The notes below the pieces were generated by a model, which had not been told where the DNA came from, did no database searches, and saw only the letters and a program-made list of their open reading frames with translations. A stretch of DNA of 64,000 bases from Gonium pectorale (Eukaryota > Chlorophyta > Chlorophyceae > Chlamydomonadales > Volvocaceae). Every line of letters begins with the position of its first letter. The stretch's first letter is position 1. Location: NCBI GenBank assembly GCA_001584585.1, contig LSYV01000004.1:728127-792126 (forward strand), in the 5' to 3' direction. Positions 33,894 through 44,568 of the stretch are shown here, piece after piece. The translations under genes and the position numbers were made by a program.

Positions 33894-36330
33894 ATGAGCG
33901 CAACAAGGCAAGGCGGTGGCGGGCCTTATCCGCGCACGGGTGTGCAGTATGGATGTATGTCGTGATGTTTGCTTGAGCGGCTTGACACATGATTTGTTCA
34001 GTGGCATGGCGATGCGTGTGGTTCGTCCGCCACCTACGCCGTTGAGTAGCTTTGCTTGCACCACGGCATAGCGAGTGTACGCAGTGAGTCGCTTCGTGAA
34101 TTACCGGTATGCGCATCTGCATGACAGGCGCGGGGAGATGTGCACACAATGCTCGTTGTGTGTGACAAGGCCCATGGGCATTTGCCCTTAAATGCGGGAG
34201 CGTACACATTGTTTTCGTCGGCCCTGTCGTCATCGGATGGCAGGGCGACTCATGTGGAACATGGGCTCAACCGCAATGCAGTCCATGTACCACCGTCGAG
34301 CAATACGCCCACCAACCCTGGCCAGGCGCAGGAGGTTGTCTCTAACGCTGATATGGATAGTTGGGTTCCGTGCCGGTACTTCTTCCTAGGCTTCCTGGGC
34401 ACGCGCAACCCCAAGCCTACCGTTGTGAGGATGCTAAACGCGCGCCGCAGTGGTGCGGGCCCGAGCATGACGAGTGAGCCTCGCAGTGCCGTCGCCACAT
34501 GCGTGTGCCATGACGTCAAAATTGTTTTTAGGGCAGGGGTACCTGCATTCTGACGTTGCCAGTACAGAAGCGGGGTCAGGAACGTGACAGTGCGGGTCGC
34601 AGGGGAAGGAGGCAGGCATGTAGACGTTGGCGAGAGGGAGGCAGTCCCCCCTCCACATACAGGGGAAGGTAGCGAGACGCCCCGCGGCCAGGGGGCCCAG
34701 GGAAAGGCGGAAGACCGGCACACCGTCAGGGACAGCGGCACGCGATGGAAGTCGGAGTGGTAGGATGAAGAGAGTGGCGGGAAGGCAGCTGGACTCCCCA
34801 TCGGATATAAGCGGAGCGGCGGCGGAAGCTCCCGAAGCCTCCCTCATGTACAGCTGCTCCCGCGGGCGGGGATGCGGGGGGCGAGCGAGACGGGGTTGCG
34901 GCCGCGGGTCCCAAAGGGGTGGGCTCGGATGAGTAGTCAGCTGCAGAAAACAACATAAGCGGTGATCCGAGCGCACGAGGATGGCCACGCCCGAGGACGG
35001 ATCAGCCAGGGATCAGAGGGGCGTGCGCCGGTAGGGCCCGGGCCATGGAATTGGGCGGCGGTCGCCTGCGCGTGCCTCCGGAGCCTCCGCTCAACCTGGG
35101 TTCGGCGACCGAGTGAGGACTATGGAGCCTTCCGAGTCCCGTCCCAGCTGGTGGAGACATGCACCTGTGGGCGGCAGCCGTTATGGGCGGCACCCGTCAT
35201 GGGCAGGCTGTTGACGGAGAAGCAGGCTGCCTCTGCTTGGTTCGCACCGAGGCGGAGGGAGCCGCTGCCGGCGCGCGCCTCTGAGCTCCCCGGGAGGTGG
35301 CGGGCGCTGCACCGACGGGAGCCCGCCACGGGCCGCGGCGGCGCTACCTGCCCTGCCTGCGATGCGCTCCACTGTGGACTTTCTCTTTTGCAGCTTTCCG
35401 TTTCTCACCGGGAGCTGGCGCAGTGCGTGCCACGCCGCGATGGTGTGTTAGTTGGAGCGGTGAGGTCGAGGGTGGGTGCTCTGCGGTGGGAGACGGCCCG
35501 GGGGATGAGCATCCTGGGCGGTCAGGGCTGGGCTGCAGTTACAAGTACGGCCACCCTGGAAGGCAAAGCCTGGGGAAGTTGACGGTGCTGACGAGTGCCC
35601 CTGGTCCCCGGAGCGGAACCGCCACCCCCATAGCCCCCGTGCGTGGCCCCATGGCCCCAAAACCTCGCATGCACTAGCTGTTCGGATACATTCACATAGC
35701 AGCGAGCTTGATCTATGCATCAACCTGCTTTTTGCTCGCATGGTGGGTGGGTAATGGGCGGTGTGCCAGGTGTGGCGCCTGGTGCTGCCACAGCTGGATG
35801 ATTGCATGCGTGCGTCTTGGTATCGGTAGTAGTTCGTTTTTTTCTGTGGAAAGGTTACAGGCGGAGAGGCAAGAAAGGGCGCAGACAACGGGAGGGACAT
35901 GCAGCCCTCCCGTGAAGAGAACCACCGAACCCCTGCCCTAACTACAGCGCACCACGGCGGCCAAGACCAAACACCGACGGCACACACAAGAAGAGAAGGA
36001 ACCCTGCACCCTGCACCCTGCAGTTCGTGGCGATGTGCGGCGTGGCCGCCGTCTCGGCCGTGACAATGGCACAGCAACAGGGAAAACCCGACAGAAAGGC
36101 TTGAGCTGGTGTAGCATGGGACATTATCGTCATCGCCTTAGTTCTGCCTTGGGCGCCTTCGTAGTGCGTGTGTCGTTTGCCGTGTGAGGATGTAGGCAGG
36201 AGCCTATCCAAGCATGTAGCCTGCAGCGGGGGTGGGAGCTCTTTCGCGCTGTTAAGAACGGACCATTCCAGGAAAGACTTCCCTGGACCATGCCCAAGGG
36301 TACAAGGGTAACTATTCCGTTACCTACCGG

Positions 36331-36425
36331 GAGGGCCCGTCTGCTCGCATACCTCGCCCGCCATGCCCTGTACTCGGCGCCCTGCTGGAAACATCACACC
36401 CCCGGGTGTGTATGTCCGTAGAGGC
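36331..36425 (+). repeat. Dispersed short repeat, copy 2
   Basis: Shares with copy 1 (10066-10165), in the same order and orientation: GGCCCGTCT, CTCG, CGCCCGCCATGCC, GGCGCCCTGCTGGAAA and TATGTCCGTAGA. It lies about 290 bp upstream of DoxX-like copy B. Confidence 0.55.
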
Positions 36426-36664
36426 TGCCTTCCCCGTTTCTGGTTCTCTTTTTTAAGGGTACAACACGGGGCCATGAACTGTCGCCCCGTGGGTCAGTGG
36501 GTCAGTGACCGAGTTAGCTGTATGCCCTACAATATCAAGTCTCGTGACATTTGACTTGGCTTGGTGTAGGATTGGGGCCGCGCACGTTCAGGTTGTTCCA
36601 TGGCTACCCTGGCAACCCGCCAACCGCTTCGTTAATCCGCTGTCCGCTCTTCCGTGACATCAAT

Positions 36665-36684
36665 TATACGTACATATACGTATA
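36665..36684 (+). promoter_or_regulatory. AT-rich palindromic tract upstream of DoxX-like copy B
   Basis: TATACGTA and its inverse TACGTATA flank a short centre, 27-46 bases before the ATG at 36711. It occupies the place of the TATA-like tract of copy A but differs in sequence. It is either a core-promoter element or a drifted remnant. Confidence 0.3.
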
Positions 36685-36710
36685 GTCGAGTTCATCCCTG
36701 CTAGATCACA

Positions 36711-38312
36711 ATGTTGCTTCGCTCCGTTAACCACATCCCTCGTCTTGCATCATCGAGGCCGAGCGCGCCTCGCCGAAATGCAGTGATAGTGCGATCCAGC
36801 TCACAGCTGAATGAATACGTCGTGAATGGAAAGACAGTAACCTTGCCTCTCGGCGTGGTGCAGCAGCTCCCCGAACCCGCCCAAGCAGCCGTGTTCGCTG
36901 GCGTCTACGCTGCGCTGGCTGTTGGAACCTACGCATCTTGCACCTACATCGCTCCGGCGCTTTCCGAGTACCTGCCCTGGCTGTCGTCCTCCTTTGAGGC
37001 GTCGCGTGGCCCCGTACTGGGGGCCTTCTTCGCAGCGGCCGGTGTAGCGCACTTCACGTCGCACGATGCCTTCACATCTATGTACCCCAGGCCAGGTGGG
37101 GGGGCCGCTTGACACGTCGGTTTGCTGGAAACGCGGACGCGAGGGGCGGTGCGCTGGGTTTTGCCTGGTGCAAGCGAAACGTTGGGTCAGGGCCTGCCGC
37201 TTCCTTGTCCGTACGGTTCATACCCTGAACCCGCCCACGGTCGGCGGTTGTAGGCCGGTATGCCGCAATGACTCGCCCACGGGATTCGGTCGGGGGCTCC
37301 TCTGAGCACCCTGGAAGCTGTCCCTGCAGTCCAGTGGATGCGCCCCTTAACCGGTCTTCGCCTAGCTGCAGCCCCCACTATCAGTATGGCTGATGGAGCG
37401 CAACACCCGCCCGCACCATGACTGCTGCCTCCCACCCGCTCTGTGCGCACGCCTGCAGGCGCGTGGGGCTTCTGGAACCTGCCCGGCTCACCCTCTTTCC
37501 ACGTCAACTGGACGGGTGCGTCGGGGGAGGTGGTCGATGGCCATGTGGCTGAATTACTGCGGATGTTTGTGGCGACAGATGCGATGCGCCAACACTGAGC
37601 ACAGTATGTGTACACCCACGAATCAGGGTGGAGCGAGTCCAGGGGTCTATGTTCGAGTAGGAAAATGCCAGCGACACGCAATTGCATCCGGGCGTCGTTC
37701 CTGGAGGCCGCCGCCTCGGCTTCCTCGTACCTTGCCACAACTTCCGTGCCCTGCGCTCTCCCGCGCACCGCAGGCGTGGCGGAGATCCTGGGAGGTGGCG
37801 CGCTGATCCTCACGGGCCTGGTGCCGGGGCTGGCGGACTCGTTTCCCCAGCTCCAGCCGGCGGCCGGCCTGGGCCTGTTTGCGCTGACGCTAGCGGTCTC
37901 TCCAGCCAACATCTACATGTACACCCACAATGCGCCCGGCCCCGTGCCGGAGCCGCTTCCATGGACCGCACACTTATTCCGGCTACTGCTGCAGGTGCGC
38001 ATGCCGTGCGGCGTACGGCGGGATCGATCGAAGAGCCGATTCGTCGGCTTCAAATGCTGGTAGTGTTGGGCTAGGGTGTTCTTCAACCGTGTGGCGCGGT
38101 GTATCCCCGGCATGCTGACTCGTCGAACAACGGTGTCAGCACACGGAATCATGATAAAATCCGACACTGCTGTAACTACGGTAATGGTATGCTCTCCGTC
38201 TTGAAAATCGCAGCCGGGGTCGGCTGAGGCCGCTCGCCGCCTATGCCGGTCTGCCCCTGCCCCTTTGCAGATCTTCCTCTTGGCCAGCTTCTGGGAGATC
38301 GCCTATTCGTGA
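36711..38312 (+). CDS. DoxX-like membrane protein, copy B
   Basis: Four exons: 36711-37095, 37459-37515, 37774-37994, 38271-38312, giving 234 residues. The exon-intron structure and intron phases (1, 1, 0) match copy A exactly. It carries the same DoxX-like signatures (GVAHFTSHDAF, GVAEILGGGALILTGL, SPANIYMYTHN). Differences from copy A cluster in the targeting peptide, in the segment after the first helix (PWLSSSFEASRGPVLGAFFAAAG) and in the last exon (IFLLASFWEIAYS against IVLLASFWEIAHP). Exons 2 and 3 and the bases next to them are almost identical between copies. Both copies look intact. Confidence 0.8.
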
Positions 38313-39543
38313 GGGCCCAACTCGTAGCGGTTGCCGGTGGGACCTGGACTCAACTTCAGTAGCCGCATCCGGTGGGCTTCAACCCAATGCCTGGTGTGCC
38401 TGTATGGCGCGCTGGCGGGGAGATTTTCCAAGCTCCGTGTGGGGCCGTGCGTGCACGTTCAGGTCCGTTTTATGTTATTGGCATTGGCGTTGCCACCTCG
38501 TGCTTAGTGGCCGCTGTCCGCTACGGAGGGACGGCTGCGAACGAGAGGGATTAGACATGGAGTGGGCCGGCCTTAAGCCGGCGTTGCGTATAACGTGGCG
38601 CCAGGGCGACCCCGTGCACGTGCTCTGCGATGTACCCAGAGCTGAGGACTTGCCAGGAGGGCAGAGGGCAATGTGACGGCGCAACAGTGCAGGATGCTGA
38701 CGGGCCTCAAGGCGGGTGCATGTATGGACGTTGCACGGATGTATCTATCGTGTGTATGCATGCTACGATGTTTGAGGCGCCTCGAATGATTCGATACGTT
38801 TGCGTGGCGTTTTTTTCTTACAGGCGGAGAGGCGGTGGCGTATGATCTTCAGTGCATGGCTCGGCTCGCACCTTAGGTACGGGGGCAATATGGAGTGTGT
38901 CGTACGTGATGCACTGTGCGGTTCTGGCGGCAGCTCAGGTGAGGCATGTGCGCACGCTCCTCACGCCGCGACAGATGTTTGAGGGGACAGCGTGTGTGCA
39001 CTTCATTTTTTGCGGCGGCAGAGCTGTCGGGCATCCGCCCTTGCCCGCATGATGGGACGCAGGCTTCAAAAAAAGAGAAACCTTCACCCCGTCGGAACAA
39101 TACCTGTAACATCAAACTGCCAGCAGCGCACACGACACAGCCCCCGTGCCATGGCGGTCCCTCCCGGCTGTGCGGCCGTGTTGCAACAAGGACAGAAAGC
39201 AGAAACAAGGAGGCCCACCACTTCCGATCTACACATTCGGAAGGCATGGTTGGCGAAGGAGACGAGTAGGCGGGCGGGCGCTCGGCCACTGCACCGGGGG
39301 CTATGCACGAAACATATCGAGTGCACGCCCGTCGAGCTCAACTTGTACGAGTGGGAGGGCTGACCATCCTGGACAGCGATCAACTTGGAGTTGGACCAGC
39401 CAGCCAGCGACGACGGAAGCCGCTTCTGACACTGCGTCTCCGCATTTCTCGTGCTCGAGCTGGGCTCTGGCATCAGGCCTCCTTTAAGTCTTCGCTAGCA
39501 CCTGCTCGATCAAGCCTAGCCAGCTTGCCAGTGCCAAAGTGCC
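38313..39543. other. Intergenic region
   Basis: Diverged remnants of the region downstream of DoxX-like copy A can be traced in the first kilobase. The stretch also holds the inverted dispersed-repeat core at 39241-39280. No gene is supported. Confidence 0.5.
39241..39280 (-). repeat. Dispersed short repeat, inverted core copy
   Basis: On the minus strand this reads CGCCTACTCGTCTCCTTCGCC followed by AACCATGCCTT, matching copy 1 at about 10066-10100 with a few changes. It lies about 260 bp before the secreted Cys-rich gene. Confidence 0.55.
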
Positions 39544-40627
39544 ATGGCAGCCCGCCGTCTCGCAGGAGCAGCGACCGCAGCCGTTGTCCTTCTGGCTGTT
39601 GTCTCGCTATGCTCGGTTCCGGTGGCGCGGGCCCAAGGACAGGAAGGTATGCATCGCGCCCTTTCCGTTCAGAGATATTGTATGACAGTCACATGGGGGC
39701 AAGCAAGCAGCGTTAGCTTTGCCCGGCACGGAACCTGTCGGGAAGCTGCTACGCCCCGTGCGTGGTACGCGACCCGTGGGTCGGTATAGCGCTTCCATCG
39801 GGCCGTCGAGCCAGCGCGCTCAGGCCAGCCACTCTTCACCGGACTGTGTCCGCACGTAGCGCCAATGGGTTTGTCACATCTAGTGATGTAGGCGTGGTGC
39901 TGTTCCGCCGCTCGCCGTCCACGTATATGCTGCAGGCAACACCACCGGCGCGCGCGCCTTCTGCGCCAGCCCCGCGGGCCGGGCGCTCAAGTGCGGCTGG
40001 GCTGACCAGAAGGAGCAGGACGCAACCGTCGGTGACCTGTGCCTAGGGTGCGGCACCGTATGGTGGGGCGAGCCTACTTTCGAGCTGCCGCGCGACTTCA
40101 TCGAGCCCCACACGTCGTCGCTCTACAAGATGGCGTACCACGTCATCTCCGTCGGCTGCAACGGCCGGGTGGTGGTGCGCATGGTCTTCAAAGTCCTCAA
40201 GCAGCCCGAACGGCCGGACAACTGCACGTATTTCTTCTTTGAGGATCCTTCCTCCTTCGTGTCGGACCCCAGCCCCGTCATCCGCTGCGGGCTGGCCCTG
40301 CCGCCTGACGACGGCTCGGACGAGGCCCAGAGAGCCCTCCGGTCCAAGGAGGTGCACTGCTACCAGTGCAAGCGGTGCAACCAGGGTGGCTGTCCCAACC
40401 GTGTGGGCCAATGGTACTCCGACAGTTTCACCGCCACGGTCGAGGGCTGCGCGTCGGGCTTCCCTTCGGGATACAACATCAGCAGGGCATCCATCGTCCT
40501 AAATCCTGGCGTGGACTTCAGCCTGGCCAAGTTTGAGGTGTGCAACGAGCCGTCCTGCTTTGATGCCGCGCATGAGGGCGAGAAGGCGCGGTCTGCCAAA
40601 GTGTGCGAGGGAGGCAGGTGCGCATGA
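39544..40627 (+). CDS. Secreted Cys-rich protein of unknown family
   Basis: Two exons, 39544-39646 and 39936-40627, giving 264 residues. The first exon is essentially a signal peptide: basic start (MAARR), hydrophobic core (AAVVLLAVVSLCSVPV) and a likely cleavage after ARA at residue 30. The mature part has 14 Cys, including CLGCG (70-74), SVGCN (106-110), CYQCKRCNQGGCPN (176-189) and VEGCASGF, and three N-glycosylation sequons (NTT at 36, NCT at 130, NIS at 215). The central strand-like segment GRVVVRMVFKVLKQPERPD suggests a beta-rich extracellular domain. I do not recognise it as a pherophorin or other named volvocine wall protein, though an extracellular-matrix or periplasmic role is plausible. 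The 41824-43571 locus is a decayed copy. Confidence 0.75.
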
Positions 40628-41823
40628 TGAGGCATGGCACATGCGTACGTCGCGCAGGGCAGTGGATCATCCTGGTGCATCGATGTATGCTCCATTCAAC
40701 CCTAGCAGAACCACTTTGTGTCCAGTGTTTGGCCTGACTTTCAAAATTCAAGCCATTTGGTTCTTACTAGCTGTTCACTAGAGCTGAGTTACCTGGGGTG
40801 CACTGTTGCCATGCTCAATCATTTGATGTCATACACAATGTGGCCGTAGCACGCAGTACTGCCTGTACTGCAAACTGCCGATTGGCCGTTTAATAGAGCA
40901 ATGCTGGTGCACGGAGGCGCCATCCGCCGGCTCGTATGCACGACACTGGCTTTACGGTACCGGTAAATGGTGTCGTTGTGCCCAAAGGCATTCAAAGTGC
41001 AAACTGTCAACTTCACAAGTTCAAACTCCTGGTGCAGCGTGCCTTGCGCTCCACCGGGCCAGAGTGCCTGCGTGCCAACCTGGAAATTCTCGGGTAGCGT
41101 TGTAAACCTGTCCGCAATGCCTCCGTTAATCCGTTTGCACTTACCGCACTTGGTTCATGGTTGCTCTGCGCAGCGGCGGCTTGCCGGCTTGCAGCAGCTT
41201 TCGCCGCCGAGCAGCTAAAATAGCAAAGGCGCTTCAGTGACCTGACATTTGGCGGAAGATCATTGCAGCATGCCGGCCAAGAGCACATGAGCGGGCAGCA
41301 TGAGGCTGAGACGTCTCTGCGAGCGCGCTATGCCTGCGTATGCGAGTACCGTAGACCTTGGTCCCTTACGGTACCGTGGGAAGGCACGAAACGGGAAGTT
41401 GGTTTGCAGCCGTGCACGTTTGTGGCTGTGTAAAGTCGTTGCAAGTTGCTCTGACGGTAGGACTTCCTCCCTGTGGCAGCACCTATTGCCAGCGTCCTCG
41501 CTGCCTTGGAAGTTAGGCGTTGACGAAGGTAAAAGCGTTGTCCTCGGTCGGCCAATGTCGATAGGCCGATGTCGGATTCAAACTGTCACTTTTGGGAGCT
41601 GCGGAATCGGAGCTTGTCGGCAGCAAGCAGCGCCGATGCCTGCGTGTCAACCATACGTTGCAACTTCATCTGCAAAGGCATAAGTCTTACTAAGGCCCGC
41701 CGCCTTTCCTCGCTCCCCTGACACCTGTGACATCGTGTTGCGCGCTCAGCTGTCGCATCGGGTGGGTGGGTGGGTGGGTGGGTGGGTACACTACGGCCAC
41801 AGTGACTACGGCCCTGCGCGGCC
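40628..41823. other. Intergenic region between the Cys-rich gene and its pseudogene
   Basis: No gene is supported. The stretch contains only short open frames and a (GGGT)7 microsatellite at its 3' end. Confidence 0.55.
41760..41787. repeat. (GGGT)7 microsatellite
   Basis: Seven consecutive GGGT units. Four or more GGG runs with one-base loops are the classic sequence requirement for a G-quadruplex. It lies 36 bp upstream of the presumed pseudogene start. Confidence 0.95.
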
Positions 41824-42657
41824 ATGCCGACCCAACGTCGCTTCAACCCAGCGGCTGCGGGGGCAGGCGGGCAGCTCTCCTGCTGGTGATGCTGGTGACT
41901 CTGCGTTCCGTTCCGTCGGTGCGGGACCAACAACCCCAAGGTTGGCTTCGTACCCTTCCGCACCCGGGTGGCGGCCGAGGGCTGCACGAAACCACGAATG
42001 CAGCATCCGGCATATCAGTCTGCTTCTGTGCTGGTCAGTTACGGGCTGGCTTTGACCCTCCGTATGGCATGCAGAGCGTGCGGCCTCCGCGGGTCGGTCG
42101 CGAGTCGCGCGTTACAGCGCTTGCATGCAGTCCTCAAGCAGCTGCGAACTGCATGGCGCTTCAACATGGCGCACAAATGTGCGCGATGGGCTCTTTCATT
42201 CGGTGTGCGCACTTTCCCTTGCCGTGCGCTTTACAGACAACAACACCGGCGCGCGCGCCTTTCGCGCCAGCCCCGCTGGCCAAGCGCTCAAGTGCGGCTG
42301 GGCTGACCAGCAGGAGCTGGGCACAACCAGCAGCGACACTATGTCCCTGAACTCTGGCCCCAAGCTAAACCTGCCGTACGGCTCCAACAACGACCCGTAC
42401 ACGTCTGGGCTCTTCAAGTATTATGACAATGCCATCTCCGTCGGCTGCAATGGACGGGTGGTGGTGCGCATGGTCTTCAAAGTCATCACGCAGCCTGATC
42501 GACCGGACAAGCATAACTGCTCATACGTGTTCCTTGGTAATCCCGCCTTGCTCGTGGCGGACCCCAGCCCCGACTCGGACCCCAGGCTCGGACGAGGCGC
42601 AGCGCGCAGTGCAACCCAAGGAGCTCAACTCCTACGTGCAGCAGTGAATGCAGGGGC

Positions 42658-43345
42658 NNNNNNNNNNNNNNNNNNNNNNNNNNNNNNNNNNNNNNNNNNN
42701 NNNNNNNNNNNNNNNNNNNNNNNNNNNNNNNNNNNNNNNNNNNNNNNNNNNNNNNNNNNNNNNNNNNNNNNNNNNNNNNNNNNNNNNNNNNNNNNNNNNN
42801 NNNNNNNNNNNNNNNNNNNNNNNNNNNNNNNNNNNNNNNNNNNNNNNNNNNNNNNNNNNNNNNNNNNNNNNNNNNNNNNNNNNNNNNNNNNNNNNNNNNN
42901 NNNNNNNNNNNNNNNNNNNNNNNNNNNNNNNNNNNNNNNNNNNNNNNNNNNNNNNNNNNNNNNNNNNNNNNNNNNNNNNNNNNNNNNNNNNNNNNNNNNN
43001 NNNNNNNNNNNNNNNNNNNNNNNNNNNNNNNNNNNNNNNNNNNNNNNNNNNNNNNNNNNNNNNNNNNNNNNNNNNNNNNNNNNNNNNNNNNNNNNNNNNN
43101 NNNNNNNNNNNNNNNNNNNNNNNNNNNNNNNNNNNNNNNNNNNNNNNNNNNNNNNNNNNNNNNNNNNNNNNNNNNNNNNNNNNNNNNNNNNNNNNNNNNN
43201 NNNNNNNNNNNNNNNNNNNNNNNNNNNNNNNNNNNNNNNNNNNNNNNNNNNNNNNNNNNNNNNNNNNNNNNNNNNNNNNNNNNNNNNNNNNNNNNNNNNN
43301 NNNNNNNNNNNNNNNNNNNNNNNNNNNNNNNNNNNNNNNNNNNNN
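42658..43345. other. Assembly gap (688 N)
   Basis: A run of N inside exon 2 of the Cys-rich pseudogene. Open frames crossing it are artefacts of the unknown bases. Confidence 0.99.
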
Positions 43346-43449
43346 ATGGTGGAGGGCTGCGCGGCGGGCTTTCCCACGGGATACAGCGTGAGCAGGGCCG
43401 TCATTGTGTTAAAGCCGCTCACGAACTTTTGCCTTGCCAGGTTTGATGG

Positions 43450-43478
43450 TTTTGGGGTTGTGGGGTTTTGGGGTTGTG
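43450..43478. repeat. G/T-rich 16-base tandem inside the pseudogene
   Basis: The unit TTTTGGGGTTGTGGGG is present 1.8 times, inserted where the intact gene reads continuous coding sequence. It resembles telomere-type G/T repeats but is not the Chlamydomonas TTTTAGGG unit. Confidence 0.8.
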
Positions 43479-43571
43479 CGATTCGTCCCCTTGCTACGAA
43501 GCAGCGTACGAGCCCTAGAGGACGAGAAAGCGCGGGCCGCGAGGAAGTGCGTGGATGGCAGGTGCACATGA

Positions 43572-44568
43572 CATCGTGCCACGTTCCGCGCCTACGTGTG
43601 TCGAGCGTGGTCAGACCGGGCATAGGGTGCACGTGTTGTGATGGATGTTGCGAGCACCTGCGGCGCGTACGACTTGTCAGCTCGCTTGGGACGTCTAGCA
43701 TATCTGAGCGACGGTGCCTTGCTAGAGAAAATGATGTCAGTAAGGATGCCGGGACGGACGGGCACGGCATCCGAGGAACACATGCGTAGCGCTGTGTGGC
43801 GACGTTCAAAATCACAGAGTGTGTCGTTCCGTGTCATTTTGGGGCTGTAATTGACACAAAGTGTGCGCAAGTAATCTGTGGCTACGCAGACAGCTGTGCT
43901 AGCGCGAGGGTCATGCGCTCGGGGGCCAAGGCCCCAGGCGCCCGCGAATCCTAGGTTCTGCTGGACGCTACGGAAATGCCGAGCAGCATGCACAGTCTGC
44001 CCTTTGGCTTAGCCAGCAACAAAAGCTGCAGCGCTGGCCATCATGCGGATGTCGTACGAGGTCACGGGTTGGTCTCCATCCGCGTGCTGGGCAGAGTCGT
44101 CGCCTGAATGTCACGGCTCACGAATTTGTCATTCGTGGTGGCGGTGAGTGATGGTCACCAGCAATAAGACAAATACGACGCCACCTGCCATATGCGTGTA
44201 CGCTGTGAGGGCACTGGAATTTGCAGAAGGCCATCCACGCATGAGTGGGTCCCTGTGGGTTACGCGACCCAACCTTTACGCCATGTTCCGCATGCTCCGA
44301 GACCACGCGTGCAGAGACCCTGAGTTTTGCATTTGCGAGGCAATTGAGCGCATTTGGTTCGAAGCGCGAAAGATAGGGGCGGGGCTCAAGAGGCACGCTG
44401 CATGCAGTACATGGCCGTACGGATGCATACGAAACCGTTGCACCGAACCGTGGTTCGGCCAGCCAGCAACTCACGGTTGAGGCGCACCAACTTACGCTAG
44501 GCAGTAAACTGCTTTCATGTAGCTTGCCTATCGGGCGCCGAGCCTTACTTCCTTTTCTGTCGCGCACG
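43572..44568. other. Intergenic region
   Basis: About 1 kb without a supportable gene. Open frames are short and lack motifs or splice partners. Confidence 0.55.

Larger units (their letters stand above)
33373..36710. other. Intergenic region between the duplicated DoxX-like genes
   Basis: I see no supportable gene. Open frames such as 34962-35582 (+) and 34250-34801 (-) lack motifs and splice logic. Short blocks here resemble blocks downstream of copy B in the same order, for example TTACAGGCGGAGAGGC near 35855 and near 38818. This suggests the duplicated unit was larger than the gene and has since diverged. The stretch also contains dispersed-repeat copy 2 and a small direct repeat at 33828. 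Confidence 0.5.
41824..43571 (+). pseudogene. Decayed copy of the secreted Cys-rich gene, interrupted by an assembly gap
   Basis: Exon 1 (about 41824-41940) still encodes a signal-peptide-like string (AALLLVMLVTLRSVPSV), but the ATG is in a different frame. Exon 2 starts at 42237 (NTGARAFRASPAGQALKCGW) with the same intron phase as the intact gene, and contains SVGCNGRVVVRMVFKV. Near 42575-42585 about 29 bases are missing relative to the intact copy, shifting the frame. The continuation SDEAQRAVQPKELNSYVQQ then ends in TGA. After the gap, VEGCAAGFPTGYSVSRAVIVL is in frame, but a G/T-rich insertion at 43450-43478 and further shifts follow. The tail EDEKARAARKCVDGRCT ends at 43571 in another frame. 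Several independent lesions support a pseudogene, but assembly errors next to the gap could explain some of them. Confidence 0.7.

Noticed and set aside
34962..35582. 206-residue plus-strand ORF between the DoxX-like genes
   Set aside because: No recognisable motif, atypical composition and no matching splice sites; likely chance in GC-rich DNA.
39544..40627. Assignment of the Cys-rich secreted protein as a pherophorin
   Set aside because: Neither the Pro/Hyp-rich rod nor the characteristic pherophorin Cys pattern is visible; an unknown family is the honest call.
43450..43478. Interstitial telomere of Chlamydomonas type
   Set aside because: The unit is TTTTGGGGTTGTGGGG, not TTTTAGGG, and is under two copies, so it is reported only as telomere-like.
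42125..43815. Long ORFs spanning the N run on both strands
   Set aside because: Unknown bases cannot contain stops, so the open frame is artificial; real frames on either side of the gap carry shifts and stops.
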